Positions 1-10,648 of a DNA stretch of 64,000 nt are shown here, piece after piece; within the stretch, counting starts at the first letter, position 1, and every line of letters begins with the position of its first letter. The position numbers and the translations under genes are program-made. The DNA lies in contig NC_009356.1 of the NCBI RefSeq assembly GCF_000092065.1, positions 682,001 through 746,000 of the forward strand, in the 5' to 3' direction. Source of the DNA: Ostreococcus lucimarinus CCE9901 (lineage: Eukaryota > Chlorophyta > Mamiellophyceae > Mamiellales > Bathycoccaceae). The notes beneath the pieces are model-generated. The model worked only from the letters and a program-made list of their open reading frames with translations. It made no database searches and was not told the origin of the DNA.

Positions 1-658
1 CCACTTACAGAAATTGGCACTTTTTTACACGCGTGTGAGGGCGAAATCGTATGCAAATCTACGAATAAGAAGGTAATAGCGCGCGTTTGAGAATCTACCT
101 GTCCCGAACGTAATTACAGATACCATATTTCAACGGCGCCATCTACCTTCAAAACAAGACCCAAGTATGTCGAAATGTTTCGATATGGAGAGAACTCACT
201 TTCTCTTTAGGTTGGCAAAATTGAAGAAATATTTGGCCCGGTGAATGAAACGGTATAGTGCTCACCTCGCATTCATGACGCCAAACTAAACATCAAACGA
301 ATGAAGTTGTTTACAGTGAAGCTCCTCGAGAGTATCAATGCAAGCTCATACGAAAAAGGTTTACTATCCTTTTCCTTGTTCTTGTTGCACGTTTCTTACC
401 TGTCACTCAGGTGCAATTTTCTACATAAGCCCCGACAAGCTGTTACCGGTTGAACGCTTCACGAATACAACAAGGTGACCATGAATGATTCTTCAATTGT
501 ATACGCACTAATTTATTTGCAGTGCTGGTAAAGTTCGCGGTAGAGGTCAAGGGGGTAGATCCACGGGAGGAAGAGGTGGTCGGGGAGGTCGAGGTGGGCG
601 GGGCGCCCAGTTTAGCGCCCGTGGCCGAAGCGGTCGAGGAGGTCGAGGTCGTTTTTAA
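1..658 (+). CDS. GAR1: GAR1, H/ACA snoRNP subunit 1 (5' end outside window)
   Basis: Gar1 binds Cbf5/dyskerin in H/ACA ribonucleoproteins, which pseudouridylate rRNA and snRNA in the nucleolus. I read six exon pieces: 11-72, 120-164, 211-252, 307-358, 411-474 and 523-658. The joined product shows the Gar1 core (CEGEIVCKS, IPYFNGAIYLQNKTQ, VGKIEEIFGPVNET, FYISPDKLLPVERF) and ends in a Gly/Arg-rich GAR tail of repeated RGG units before TAA at 656-658. Introns are about 46-52 bp with GT/AG ends, and their phases join cleanly. Exon 11-72 begins after an acceptor, so at least one earlier exon lies outside. Its partner CBF5 is encoded about 15 kb downstream. Confidence 0.93.
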
Positions 659-826
659 ACAGAGTGCAACTCCGTGTTTCTTGTGTCATGGCTCAAAGTC
701 CATTGCCTACATCGTCAATGCTGGAAGTTTGACGCATTGTGAAGCTCAGTATTTTTTGTTCTCTACCACAAGCTCACTGGTGCATCAACTACAGTTTGTT
801 CGCGAGACGACAAGTCTTCGCGATAC

Positions 827-1580
827 CTATTGATCTCGAATCTGCGATCAATGGTAATATCGATTAGTAAACCTCAAAATATGTAATAATCAACACTCAC
901 CTTGAATCCAAATATTCTAGGTTCATACAAGTCAGTTTGTTTTGGGGTCTGCAAGTGCTTGAAGCTCATCAGAAACAAATGCGGAAACGTCGTTCCAAAG
1001 TACGCTCCGTCGGTGTTTCCTTGATATTTACTTCGAGGAAAGTATATATCCTAAAATACGGAGTTGGAAGCAAGAGATGCCAATATGGATGACGTACCTT
1101 GCACTTCGGACAGAATATTTTCACCGTCGCAGTTCGAAAGATATCCGACGTGCCGACCGGTAAGCACGGCGTATTCGCGCACATAAATCTTGGACAACGT
1201 CCAAAGTGGTTCTGTTTGTACTTCTCCAACATCAATGTCATACCTCTTTGGGTCAGTATGTATCGCGCGTGAATTAGACCATAGAGCATTTCTGCCGCCG
1301 ACTCAACAAGCTCCTGCTGCTGTTCGCTCAACGTGCTATGCCCTCTTTCTACATCAAGAATTGTGTCAAGTGCGTAATCATAATATGGAACAGAGGAGCT
1401 GAGGCCGCTCAAGTTGAAATCGTCTTGTATGTATTCTTCGTCAACTTCACAAAATAACTCATTTCCTTTCAATCCGCAAAACCACGCAATCCACGACTGT
1501 TCTGTATCTTCGATCGAATCGTCGAAGGAATCGTCGCCAGACGACGCCGTTTCGTCGCTCAAATACGCAGGTTTTTTCAT
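827..1580 (-). CDS. CKB: Casein kinase II regulatory (beta) subunit
   Basis: The beta subunit dimerises and docks the CK2 catalytic subunits. Exons are 1580-1098, 1050-901 and 841-827, split by introns of 47 and 59 bp; total 648 nt, 215 aa. An acidic N-terminus is followed by the family block [21 protein letters not shown], then the zinc ribbon CPRFMC ... CPKCKDIYFPRS and the C-terminal signature [16 protein letters not shown]. Without removing the 47-bp intron the frame runs into non-homologous sequence after CPKCK, which supports the splice. It diverges from the NF-YB gene across 325 bp. Confidence 0.95.
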
Positions 1581-1905
1581 CTGTTTTGAACGAGCGCTAT
1601 GTGGTGATTAGTCTCAGCCAACGTGGCTTCCTTAAAGCGACCTCATAAAGGTTATATAGCCACATATAGACAGTCTTATGTTAATATATGAGAGCAAGGA
1701 CCGAGCCAGCACTTTGCAGACGTTCCCAACGAACTGCTCGGCAGGAAAGCTCAACAGTTCCCGTCGGAAGCGAAAACGAGCGGTAAATCTATTGCTCGCG
1801 TGTCACCCTCCTCGAAATTTCGACTCGGGGCCTGCGTGTTTCACATAGCAGTAGCATACTTTTCTACATCGCAAATCAAGCCGACCCGAAGCAACGAGTG
1901 AATAG
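1581..1905. promoter_or_regulatory. Divergent intergenic region, CK2 beta / NF-YB
   Basis: 325 bp between two divergent start codons, so it presumably holds both promoters. I see no reading frame with family similarity and no RNA gene. Short AT-rich stretches such as TTATATAGCC and TTAATATATG near 1652-1689 could be TATA-like, but this is only a guess. Confidence 0.4.
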
Positions 1906-2331
1906 ATGCCTACTGCGCACGAGGCTGATGCGAGCGTTGCCCGCGAGCAGGACAGATTCCTGCCCGTGGCGAATATCAACAGGATAATGAAAAAAGCACT
2001 TCCGGCGAACGCGAAAATCGCGAAGGACGCAAAGGAAACAGTTCAGGAATGCGTATCAGAGTTCATCAGCTTCATCACAAGCGAGTAAGTGTCTGTCTAG
2101 TCCAGCCTTGATTTCAACTAAGAGAAAATTAGGGCTAGTGATAAGTGCCAGCGCGAAAAGAGGAAGACTATCAATGGCGATGATTTGCTGTGGGCGATGA
2201 GCACTTTGGGCTTCGAAGAATATATCCGACCATTAAGAGTGTATCTACAGGGCTACCGGAATGTAAGTAGTATTTTTTTTCATGAACTTGTGTTTTGATG
2301 ATTTTTTGAAAAGGTTGAAGGCGAGAAATGA
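1906..2331 (+). CDS. NF-YB: Nuclear factor Y subunit B (CBF-A/HAP3 histone-fold protein)
   Basis: NF-YB pairs with NF-YC through histone folds and, with NF-YA, binds CCAAT boxes. Exons 1906-2084, 2133-2262 and 2314-2331 give 108 aa. The protein starts close to the fold: [20 protein letters not shown], then [40 protein letters not shown] and [15 protein letters not shown], all hallmarks of the family. The introns (48 and 51 bp) fall inside the fold and join in frame (GA|G and AAT|GTT). The protein is nearly only the conserved core, with very short tails compared with land-plant NF-YB. Confidence 0.95.
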
Positions 2332-2423
2332 TCGCTAGCGGTAAAGTACATTGGGTTGTGGACTGCAGTTTGATTGTTTTTTTTGTAAATTCGCGGTATA
2401 TGTGTGTGTACATTTGTAACCGA

Positions 2424-3465
2424 TTAAAGATTTGTCAACAGGGTAGTCACTTCTGCCGCGCTTTTCAACGTATAAGTGTTTAGCTCTACTATCGCCACTT
2501 CGCATTTGTCCGATGTGAGATCACTAGCATCTACATTCGATTCGTTTAGCGCTCTCAGTGCAATCATGATCATCTGGCCATCTACATCATTCACGGAGTA
2601 ATGCAAAGCGTACAACAAACGTACCTCGTCAACGCTGGCAGTCTCGAGGGCCTCCATATTTTTTTCAAGATATGTTCGTGCTGACTGTGACCTCCCACCT
2701 AATTCACACATCAACGTCTTATTTGGATTATTCGAATGCTTGACTGGCTCATACCTATTGCAGTGCACGACATTTGGTGAACTTCACCACTAGGACAAGT
2801 TTGGAAGATTTGACAACCGAGCTGTTCACTTGAACCAACAAGTACCAAACCGACTCCACAAGGCCGTCCTGAGCTTTTTCGCATAGAGATCTATTCAAAA
2901 CAATAAGAGAAAGCAAGTCTACCTGTGATCAATTCACCTGTAATGATTTTGAAGCTGCTGCAGCGAGCCGACCAGGGCATGCGCTTCGACCGTACACAAA
3001 CTCTTCTCTTGTACTTTCCTCGCGAAGAAGTTTTACTAACTTTGCCCCATCTGTTGAAAGACCTGACACTGCGACGCCCACTCGTGTGTTTATTGCGAAA
3101 ATCTTTTCTTGCATCGAAGATAGCTTCGATTGTTTGCGCTTCAAAGCAGCGAGCACAGCGCACTTTTTATTCTGCGATCACCATTAACAAACTTTGTAGC
3201 AAGTTTCAGAAAGTTTAGACACATACACCACAAGCTACAACGGTACTTCCTTGCTTCACGGCTTCCATCGCATCTTTTGATCATTTGAGGTCCATCACTC
3301 ATAGAAGATATGTGAAAGACTTACACTCCACCTGATGCAAGCGTCCCTGTGGACTCCATGTCAACATGTCCTGTAGGTCAACGACGTCAGCGAGAGGAAC
3401 GTCGTTCAGAGACGAGAGCGCCGTCAATTTTAGATAGTTACCTGATCATATTGATTGCGAAACAT
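2424..3465 (-). CDS. PSMA1: 20S proteasome alpha subunit, PSMA1/PAF type
   Basis: An alpha-ring subunit of the 20S core. Six exons, 3465-3442, 3370-3325, 3273-3227, 3171-2938, 2890-2755 and 2698-2424, sum to 762 nt (253 aa). The N-terminus MFRNQYDQDMLTWSPQGRLH continues to QVEYAMEAVKQGSTVVACG, the proteasome alpha signature. Later come GVAVSGLSTDGAKL, RPCGVGLVLVG, QIFQTCPSGE and GRSQSARTYLEK; the last is diagnostic of PSMA1 among alpha subunits. Introns are 71, 51, 55, 47 and 56 bp. Five introns in a 253-aa gene is extreme beside the intronless genes to the right of 27 kb. Confidence 0.95.
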
Positions 3466-3776
3466 GGTGATAGCGACGAAACGCGTGACGAGTTATGACG
3501 ATCTACGACAACTCTGAACGTTGTACCACTTGATGTCGCTTGTCGCTTCATACTTTGTCGAAAACATGTTCTAATACGGGAGTCTCAAGTACAGAGTGCA
3601 CAGAGTGAAGGTGAAACACCGACAGCTGAACTATGCAGCGGCCGACGAGCTGCAACGGCCGGTCAGCAAGTTGCGGATACTGAGGTAATCGCGAGTGCAC
3701 GCTTGGCCTACGCAAACTCCACGCTCTGGCTCACAGTATCCGTCTACAAAGCTGATACACATCTACATCTACCTCG
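3466..3776. promoter_or_regulatory. Divergent intergenic region, PSMA1 / frataxin
   Basis: 311 bp between divergent start codons. No protein similarity or RNA gene was recognised. It probably contains promoters for both genes and the frataxin leader. Confidence 0.4.
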
Positions 3777-4280
3777 ATGCGCTTTCAACTTGCTGTCACG
3801 AAACTAGTTCGTCGTGCACGTCGCCTGCAGCGCATTTCTCACGTACGAATCGATTCGCAACCGTTCATCACGTTACAGTTGTCCTTTAAGGATGAGCGAG
3901 ATCACGCTCGCCCTCGTTCCATCAGCCAGAACCGGTTCAGCACTTCAGAATCGAAGGAGTACGTCTTCAACGACGTCGCAAACTGTACTTTGCAGAATAT
4001 TCTCGATAGTATTGAAGCTTTGATAGACAAGGAACGGCTGGACATGGATATATCACTCGAAACTGGCGTGTTGACTATCGATTGCGGAGAAAACGGGGTC
4101 TTTGTGTTGAATAAGCAGACCCCGAATAGACAAATTTGGCTCGCCTCACCCGTCAGCGGCCCTTTCAGATATAATTACACACCATCCGGTGAATGGTTGA
4201 GCACACGAGATGACTATTCTCTACAAAGCCGTCTAAAATATGAGTTAGAGTCTATATATAAACTGGAGGTCAATTTCTAA
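3777..4280 (+). CDS. FXN: Frataxin, mitochondrial iron-sulfur assembly protein
   Basis: Frataxin binds the mitochondrial ISCU/NFS1 complex and promotes iron-sulfur cluster assembly. The 167-aa product has an Arg-rich N-terminus (MRFQLAVTKLVRRARRLQRI) that fits a mitochondrial presequence. The frataxin fold follows: an acidic first helix (NILDSIEALIDKERLDMDIS), then LETGVLTIDCGENGVFVLNK, QTPNRQIWLASPVSGPFRY and a final helix. The conserved GxxVLNKQxPNxQIWLxSPxSGP core is intact. The gene is single-exon, unlike its neighbours, and its last 11 bases overlap the 3' end of TGS1 on the other strand. Confidence 0.95.
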   Translation: MRFQLAVTKLVRRARRLQRISHVRIDSQPFITLQLSFKDERDHARPRSISQNRFSTSESKEYVFNDVANCTLQNILDSIEALIDKERLDMDISLETGVLTIDCGENGVFVLNKQTPNRQIWLASPVSGPFRYNYTPSGEWLSTRDDYSLQSRLKYELESIYKLEVNF

Positions 4281-5215
4281 GGTCGAAAAGTATGGATTGT
4301 AAAAAGTACAACGTATTGGCTTTCACACGGCTCTTGACTTCGTGAGACTCTATCTTGGAGAAAGTGAGGGGCAAGACCACATAGTTTATAGACGCACTCA
4401 CCTGAAAGTGTCCTGTGCAGTTATTCATAATATCATCGAAGTTAATATTGCGCGGTAGGAAGCACACAGTATTGTTTGACGCTGCCAGTGATCTCGTTAT
4501 CACTTCAGTGCCTCGAAGTCCGCCAATCCATTTTTGCGAGAGCAGAAACTCTTCTCTCACGGAATAAGATGGCCCTCCCCAGGGTGGGGACAAAAATATA
4601 AAGTCTACTCGAGAACTGCTCATCAACTCCAGAAAGTTACAGCATATAAACTCGATGTTCTGATGTACTGACGTGGTTGACGCATTATGTTGAGCCTGTA
4701 TCAGTGGAATGTAAATACGCGCCAACTCAGTCGCGATTAATAACACTTACCATTTTCAACTTTTCGCTATCGATGTCGCACGCCAATACTTTACACCCGA
4801 CTTTAGCGAAGGCAATTGAGTTCCCACCCACACCGCAGAAAGCGTCCAAGACTACGGGGGGCAAGTCTGAACGCCGCTTTCGCTGGAAACATTCGACGCA
4901 CAATCTAGCTTGATGGTCGGCTATAATTATTGGAGTTGTCGAGTACCACGCTTCCGTATCCAATAGCATGCCCATTTCCCACTCAGAGAAGAGATCGTAG
5001 CGTTGTCGCCAGTATTTGGAAAGTGGGGCAGTATAAGTTTCAGTTCCAACTCGTGTTTGAACGTCGACTTCGTAAGGGATTTCACGAGAGAAGTCCATCC
5101 ACTCATTCAATACAACCAATATGTGAACTAGCGTCAGAGACAATGCGTTCAATTCATCCCCTCGAACGCGCCGTGCGTCAGACTTTGACCGGTGCGACTG
5201 CACTTCGTGTCCCAT
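4270..5215 (-). CDS. TGS1: Trimethylguanosine synthase (snRNA/snoRNA cap hypermethylase)
   Basis: TGS1 converts the m7G cap of snRNAs and snoRNAs to m2,2,7G. Exons 5215-4751, 4695-4402 and 4353-4270 give 280 aa. Visible motifs are KYWRQRYDLFSEWEMGMLLD, the SAM-binding loop VVLDAFCGVGGNSIAFAKVG, the acidic ACDID, and the catalytic SPPWGGPSYS. The second intron (48 bp, GTGAGT...AAG) is a multiple of three with no stop, so retention would add 16 residues; splicing gives the better match. The N-terminus beyond the methyltransferase domain is short compared with animal TGS1. The start at 5215 is the first ATG in frame and is not certain. Confidence 0.9.
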
Positions 5216-5314
5216 CCTCGACTGGCGTTGACGTGCACAATACGACTAGCATGATATGATATCTGCAGAATCTGAAACGAACCAGTCACTACTCGATTCA
5301 AGATCATTAGTGGC

Positions 5315-7823
5315 ATGACTCCTACGGCGGTCACGACCTTCGAGCGAGAAACTGTGTATTGGAGTGAGAATGATTCGACAAAGTTGCGAGAGATACCGAT
5401 CACGTTTCACGACGTGGAAGAGTATTATGCAACGTTCTACACAACTCTTGTAGAGGAGGTGCGGTCAGATTTGAAAGATGCGTATGACGGTTCGATAGGT
5501 AAGACAGTACAAATTCCAACTTGCTTGAACCTGAGCTTGAACCTGTATTCAACTCGCAGCAGGACGTCGCACGTTTAGAATTTCTATCGAGCGCAAATGG
5601 ACAGAAAGTAGCTGTACATACTTAGAATTGAAGTTATGGATTGAGGAGGGTGCGCCTTCAATCGTAGAAGGTACAGTCATCTATATAAGTTCAGCTCGCG
5701 TTACGAACACAAGGCTGCATTCAGAGTTGGCACTTCTTGGAACAGTTGCTACACAAACGTTTGAAATGGGTAAACGTTGCGAAGTTCGAGTAATTCACCC
5801 CAGAGACGCTAGATGTGGTGCTGAACAACTTTTAGAAGCCATACGTCCTGGGCATTCGAAATACCTGTGGGGTGTTCCAACTTGTCGGCTATCAACACAT
5901 GTGCGTCAATTTGAAGCGCTTGCGGCAGTTTGCGATACAAATCCGGTAAGGCAAAACACACCTCTAGGATCTTGGACTTACGATGTACAGAACTTTCAAC
6001 ATTATCTTTTGAACCCGAAACGCGTCGCAGAACTTTTCATAGCGCCTCCACCTCCAACAGTGAGGCAACTGAATCTTGATAAAGCTGGTGGATTTGTTGC
6101 GCCCATGCAAGCCACGCTGAATACTCCTCAACTCGATGCTTTACTGGCTTGCGTACAGCGGATCCATAATTCAAAAAAAAGTGATCAACCTCCTTTCTCA
6201 TTAATTCAAGGTCCACCAGGGACAGGCAAAACAAAAGTGATTGTACGTACAGTTTATGTTTATATTTTGTTTCACTTACGCTTACATTTATCTATGGAAT
6301 AGTTGAGCTTAGCAAACGTCGTACATCTATTGCAGTTTCATGATTATTTCGAGAAAGTCATGTCTCTGGTAAAGGCAGGTAAAGTTGCACAGGCAGACTC
6401 GCTCAAAAGAAAGCGCCAAACGGAGCAAGACAACGCGAACACACACAACTTCAAGCCACGGATACTAATATGTGCACCCAGCAATGCGGCAGTCGATAAT
6501 ATTTTGGAACGGATAATTCGTGAAAGATTCGCACAACTGGATAATTCGCGCTATTCGCCCGACATACTACGTCTAGTATCCGGTGACGCAAACGTCTCAA
6601 CGACCGCGCAGTCTGTATCAGTTGAGCAACGCGTTAGAAACCTCATGGAGATGTCAACTTTGGATTGGAGCTCGTGGTATTCGCGTCAGTATCATACTGT
6701 CACCGTGTCTGAATTGAAGATAAAAGAACACTTACGAGATGATATCCAAGTCCTCAACTCCTCAGAGAGCAGTATCATACAACTGTATGAAGTGCGTGAC
6801 AGAGCTTTAGGTGATCTTGCTAGGCTGGAAAGACTACGCCCACTACATCATTGTACTTCAACGACACAAAACATGTGTTCATTTCGACAAATATCTGAGC
6901 ATATATCCGCTTCATTTGTCGACGAGGCGGAGATTGTATGCTGTACCCTTACCTCCATCAAACGCCACGTGCTTGCCAGTTCGCGACCTTTCAAAACAAT
7001 TATCATCGATGAAGCATGCCAGGCGAACGAATTATCGACTTTGATCCCGATGACGTTGTCTAATGCTCATTGTGTCTTGGTGGGTGACCCTAAACAACTA
7101 CCAGCCACCGTCAAATCGCTGAATGCCAAACAAGCAAAATTTGACCGTTCACTATTTGAACGGCTAATGGTCGCAGGCATGCGCTGTAACCTGCTCACTG
7201 TCCAATACAGGATGCACCCGCAAATACGGATGTTTCCATCGTCGATATTTTACTCAAATGCACTGATCGATGCTCCTGGGCTTGCCAAAATTAGAGACTT
7301 ACCTTCTCACCGTTGTTGGCCGTTTCAACCGTACATGGTTTTCGACGCAGTGGATGGACAGGAAATCCAAGCGGCAAGTTTTTCTCGATACAACCAAGTC
7401 GAAGCATCTTTTATAATCGATTTACTGGAGAAGTACTACCAACTTTTCCCTCTTGTTGACGATAGTACTCAGAAAGTTGTGGTTTTGAGTGGTTACAGGA
7501 AGCAATGCGAGCTGATACAAAACATGCTGCATCAGAAGCCCACGCTGGGTCAACTGATCTCTGTAAGTACGATTGATGCGTTCCAAGGTCAGGAAGGGGA
7601 CTTAGTTATCCTCTCGTGCGTACGAACGTCAGCAAATGACATTGGTTTCGTGTCAGATATGCGGAGATTGAATGTGGCTTTGACGAGAGCAAAATCATCG
7701 CTATGGATCGTCTGCAAATGCGAGGCGGTGTCAAAATTTAATTTTTGGAAAGCTTTGCTGAAGAACGCAAAAGAACGAGGATGTTATACAGACAACTTAC
7801 AAGATGCACTTGCATTAGAATGA
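5315..7823 (+). CDS. SEN1: SEN1/senataxin-type superfamily 1 RNA/DNA helicase
   Basis: SEN1-like helicases unwind RNA:DNA hybrids and act in transcription termination and snRNA/snoRNA processing. Exons 5315-5498, 5560-6242 and 6303-7823 give 795 aa. All SF1B motifs are visible: motif I QGPPGTGKTK just before intron 2, motif Ia LICAPSNAAVDNILERI, motif II IIIDEACQANELSTLIP, motif III LVGDPKQLPATV, then QYRMHP, motif V STIDAFQGQEGD and motif VI RRLNVALTRAKSSLWIV. The two introns are 61 and 60 bp. The long N-terminal scaffold of yeast Sen1 is missing, so a related SMUBP2/MAA3-type helicase is possible. Confidence 0.88.
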
Positions 7824-7910
7824 TGTGATGATTCAATAAACCAAGAAACTGTGTTGAAAGACTATGAATACAAAACTTTGCGCTCAATATGGCGCTGTAT
7901 GTGCTTTTTT

Positions 7911-10193
7911 TCACCTACGTTTGCCTTTGGTACAACAAATAACGTTCAATGTACCCAAGTTATTACTCGTGGTATTGTCTAACTCACTCTGCTTTCTACT
8001 CAAATCGCGGGACATCCGTTTCAAGCACATAACGTCTATTTTCTTACTCGTCGAATTCAGCATACTTAAACTCAGTGCAAGCAAGTGTTCTAAGTGTACC
8101 GATTCTGACAAAAGCTCGAAACATGTAACGATGATTGCCTCGGCAAAACTACTCGAAGTATTTCGCATGGCAGCCATTTGCTGCGAAGTTGGCACGCGAT
8201 TTAAAATTGCCTGAAGTACAAAGGGTGTCGTCTTCAGCGCAGCTGCCAGATGTAAGGCCGACAGAAAGTCCTTACGTTGTAAGGCAGAAGCGACATTCGG
8301 CAATGATGCATCTTCAGATAGCCGAGTTGATATTTCATTTTCGTCCGCAGCAAGTCTATGAATATGAACTCCTCTCTTCGTCACAATAATGAAAACATCG
8401 GATTCTTTACTGTATGATAGAGCTCCAACAATATTCTTAGTGGGCATAGAAAGACCTACGTGCGGCAGATGTCGCTTAAGTAGAGTGTGCCGTCCGGGGT
8501 CATAGATACATATAAGTGCCGCTGACGTGCTACAAACAAGCATAGACCCAGACGGGTTGTACTGTAACGAAATGAAACTAGAATCGTCATTGAGTCGCGG
8601 AACATCTCGCGAGTAGTCCACAGTTCCCAAAAGTTGACTTCCTTCCATCTTCCAAAATGCTATTTTTTGCCCGGAGGTAGATACAGCTAATTGTTTATCA
8701 TCGCGGCGTATTGCGACTGCAATCACATCACGACTGTGTGGAATGACTTCACAGGCGAACTCTCGATGGCTCATGTCCCACAGTCGGACTGTACCATCCC
8801 AAGATCCAGACACCATGGTTGTCGTCATGCAGAAGTCCAAGGAGGAGATGATAGCGCTGTGACCAGACAGTACCTCAAGGAGTTGACCTGTGGTGAACGA
8901 CCACATCAGTATCTGAAATGTGTCTAGCGTACTTGCACATACGAGTTCCTCGCTAGCATCGACAGTAACTCTGTTGAATCTACTGTCAAATGAGGCTGTA
9001 AACGTCCGAAAAACACGCAGTCTATGTATGTCATGAGCGCGAACTGTGCCATCAAAGCTCGCGGACAAGAATCCGCCGCCGGATCGTAAGCATTCTACTG
9101 CCGAAACTAGTGCTTCGTGGTGATGAAATGTCGCCACGCATGACGAGGTCTGAATGCTCCAAACATTCACAACACCACTGTGCGTTCCAGTGATGAGTGT
9201 CTCGCCGTCGTCACTCAAAGTTGTACAGCTAACGCTTGCCGTGCTCGTACGGTGGTTCAGCCTTAAACTTTGCGAGCTTGTATCCCATACAACAATTCTT
9301 TCCGTTCCGAAAAGCGCTAAGCTCTCGCCCGTTTCATCGAAGCAGCATTTCTCTACATCAAAACCGAACGTGATCTGCCCCAGTTCTTGTGCTGTTTGCA
9401 CTGCGAACAATTGCACAAGATCGGGTGACGTGACCACCGCGACTTGATGTGCCCTATGACTAAATGTCGCGTATAACACCTCATTCACCGTGCCCAGCTT
9501 TTCTCGACGCACCAACTGCTTTTTAAACGGAGACATTGAGTCGTCATGATTTGTTACAGAGCACTCCAGTAATGTCCCAGCACGCGTTATGCTGATTATC
9601 TCATTCTTTTCACGAAACGAGACCGCAGCGATGTTTCTGTCATCAAATAGTATGCATCGATATTTGCCTGAGCACTCACGGTGGTATAGTCTGCATGTGC
9701 TACCCGCAGATACTGCGAAATGTCCATCGTCACTTTGTCCTCCAAAGCCGGTGACCGTGCCCTCAGCAATTGTTTCCCTAAATACTCGATTCATAGGTTC
9801 GGTCGGCGTGTAGCACTTGTTTTGCCATACTTCCAGTGCATGATCGTAAAGCACAACAACATTTGGCCATGTTCCACCTGCACTTGATACGAACTGCACC
9901 AAAAGCGGGAGCCCTGCCATTTTCTTGCGTTGTATCTGTGTCGCCGTGGCGATGTTGAAGATTGTGATGTAGTCGTCCCTATCTAGTGCAACCAAAATCA
10001 TCCTTTCAACACTAACATCTATTGACTTAATGCCTACGCGTTCGTTCCTGGCGATACATTTGCTGCTGGATGTTTGTACATCGACTTCAGAAACCACGTT
10101 GTCGGTTGCGACAAAAACCCTCCCTCTAGAGTAAACGACGCGGTTTGAATCGAAATCTGTATTGACGACTCCGCACGTAAGAAGTCGACTCAT
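7911..10193 (-). CDS. PWP2: PWP2/UTP1, WD-repeat protein of the small-subunit processome
   Basis: Pwp2 is a UTP-B subunit that helps U3 snoRNP process 18S rRNA. The 760-aa product is a string of WD40 repeats (GTHSGVVNVWS, SASFDGTVRAHDIH, LSGHSAIISSLDF, SGSWDGTVRLWDMS) and a C-terminal Utp12-like helical region (LHLAAALKTTPFVLQAILNR). The block TVDASEELVCASTLDTFQIL followed by MWSFTTGQLLEVLSGH is specific to PWP2. The frame stays open upstream to 10397, but I start at the ATG at 10193 (MSRLLTCGVVNTDF), where similarity begins. A single exon of 2.3 kb is unusual here. Confidence 0.9.
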   Translation of the reverse strand: MSRLLTCGVVNTDFDSNRVVYSRGRVFVATDNVVSEVDVQTSSSKCIARNERVGIKSIDVSVERMILVALDRDDYITIFNIATATQIQRKKMAGLPLLVQFVSSAGGTWPNVVVLYDHALEVWQNKCYTPTEPMNRVFRETIAEGTVTGFGGQSDDGHFAVSAGSTCRLYHRECSGKYRCILFDDRNIAAVSFREKNEIISITRAGTLLECSVTNHDDSMSPFKKQLVRREKLGTVNEVLYATFSHRAHQVAVVTSPDLVQLFAVQTAQELGQITFGFDVEKCCFDETGESLALFGTERIVVWDTSSQSLRLNHRTSTASVSCTTLSDDGETLITGTHSGVVNVWSIQTSSCVATFHHHEALVSAVECLRSGGGFLSASFDGTVRAHDIHRLRVFRTFTASFDSRFNRVTVDASEELVCASTLDTFQILMWSFTTGQLLEVLSGHSAIISSLDFCMTTTMVSGSWDGTVRLWDMSHREFACEVIPHSRDVIAVAIRRDDKQLAVSTSGQKIAFWKMEGSQLLGTVDYSRDVPRLNDDSSFISLQYNPSGSMLVCSTSAALICIYDPGRHTLLKRHLPHVGLSMPTKNIVGALSYSKESDVFIIVTKRGVHIHRLAADENEISTRLSEDASLPNVASALQRKDFLSALHLAAALKTTPFVLQAILNRVPTSQQMAAMRNTSSSFAEAIIVTCFELLSESVHLEHLLALSLSMLNSTSKKIDVMCLKRMSRDLSRKQSELDNTTSNNLGTLNVICCTKGKRR

Positions 10194-10648
10194 ATGGCTT
10201 TGTGTTGCGTTCTGGCGCAAGTATCCGCCTTCAAAGCGCGCGCGCTCAGTTTTGCCGGCGGCGCACGTTGGCTTTCGAGCGCTCAGTGCAAACTCATTTT
10301 CATACTGACGTATCCAGCTGTATACGGGCGTATATATATTGGGTGACTTATTAGTGATACAATATGCTCGCGCGTAAACAAACCCGAACTTTGTCAAATC
10401 TCGGCCTCGCGGTAAATGTGCGGGTTCTGTTGCGTTTAGCCAGACCCTCGTTTCACGTGACAGTTGCCGGTGCTGCCCGTATCACGTTATACCCTCTGCT
10501 CTGACTTCGTCTCAAAGTTTCCGACGATTGACTGTAGTACTCGAACCCGCCGCGGCTGCACGGGCTTCCTGTGTTCGGATAAGCAGCGACGATGTGCATA
10601 TCTGCACCGCGCGTAGCCAGGCTTTCATCAAGTCAAACAGAGTTGAAG
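10194..10648. promoter_or_regulatory. Divergent intergenic region, PWP2 / cpSRP43
   Basis: 455 bp between divergent starts. The left part is an upstream continuation of the PWP2 frame and is probably untranslated. No other gene or RNA was recognised. ATACGGGCGTATATATATTG near 10321-10340 is the only obvious TATA-like stretch. Confidence 0.4.

Noticed and set aside
522-833. 103-codon plus-strand frame with a Val/Glu-rich start
   Set aside because: It is another frame of the GAR1 Gly/Arg tail followed by 3' flank; the GAR1 frame in the same bases fits far better.
7864-8214. Plus-strand frame of 116 codons
   Set aside because: Antisense to the conserved Utp12-like end of PWP2 and without similarity of its own.
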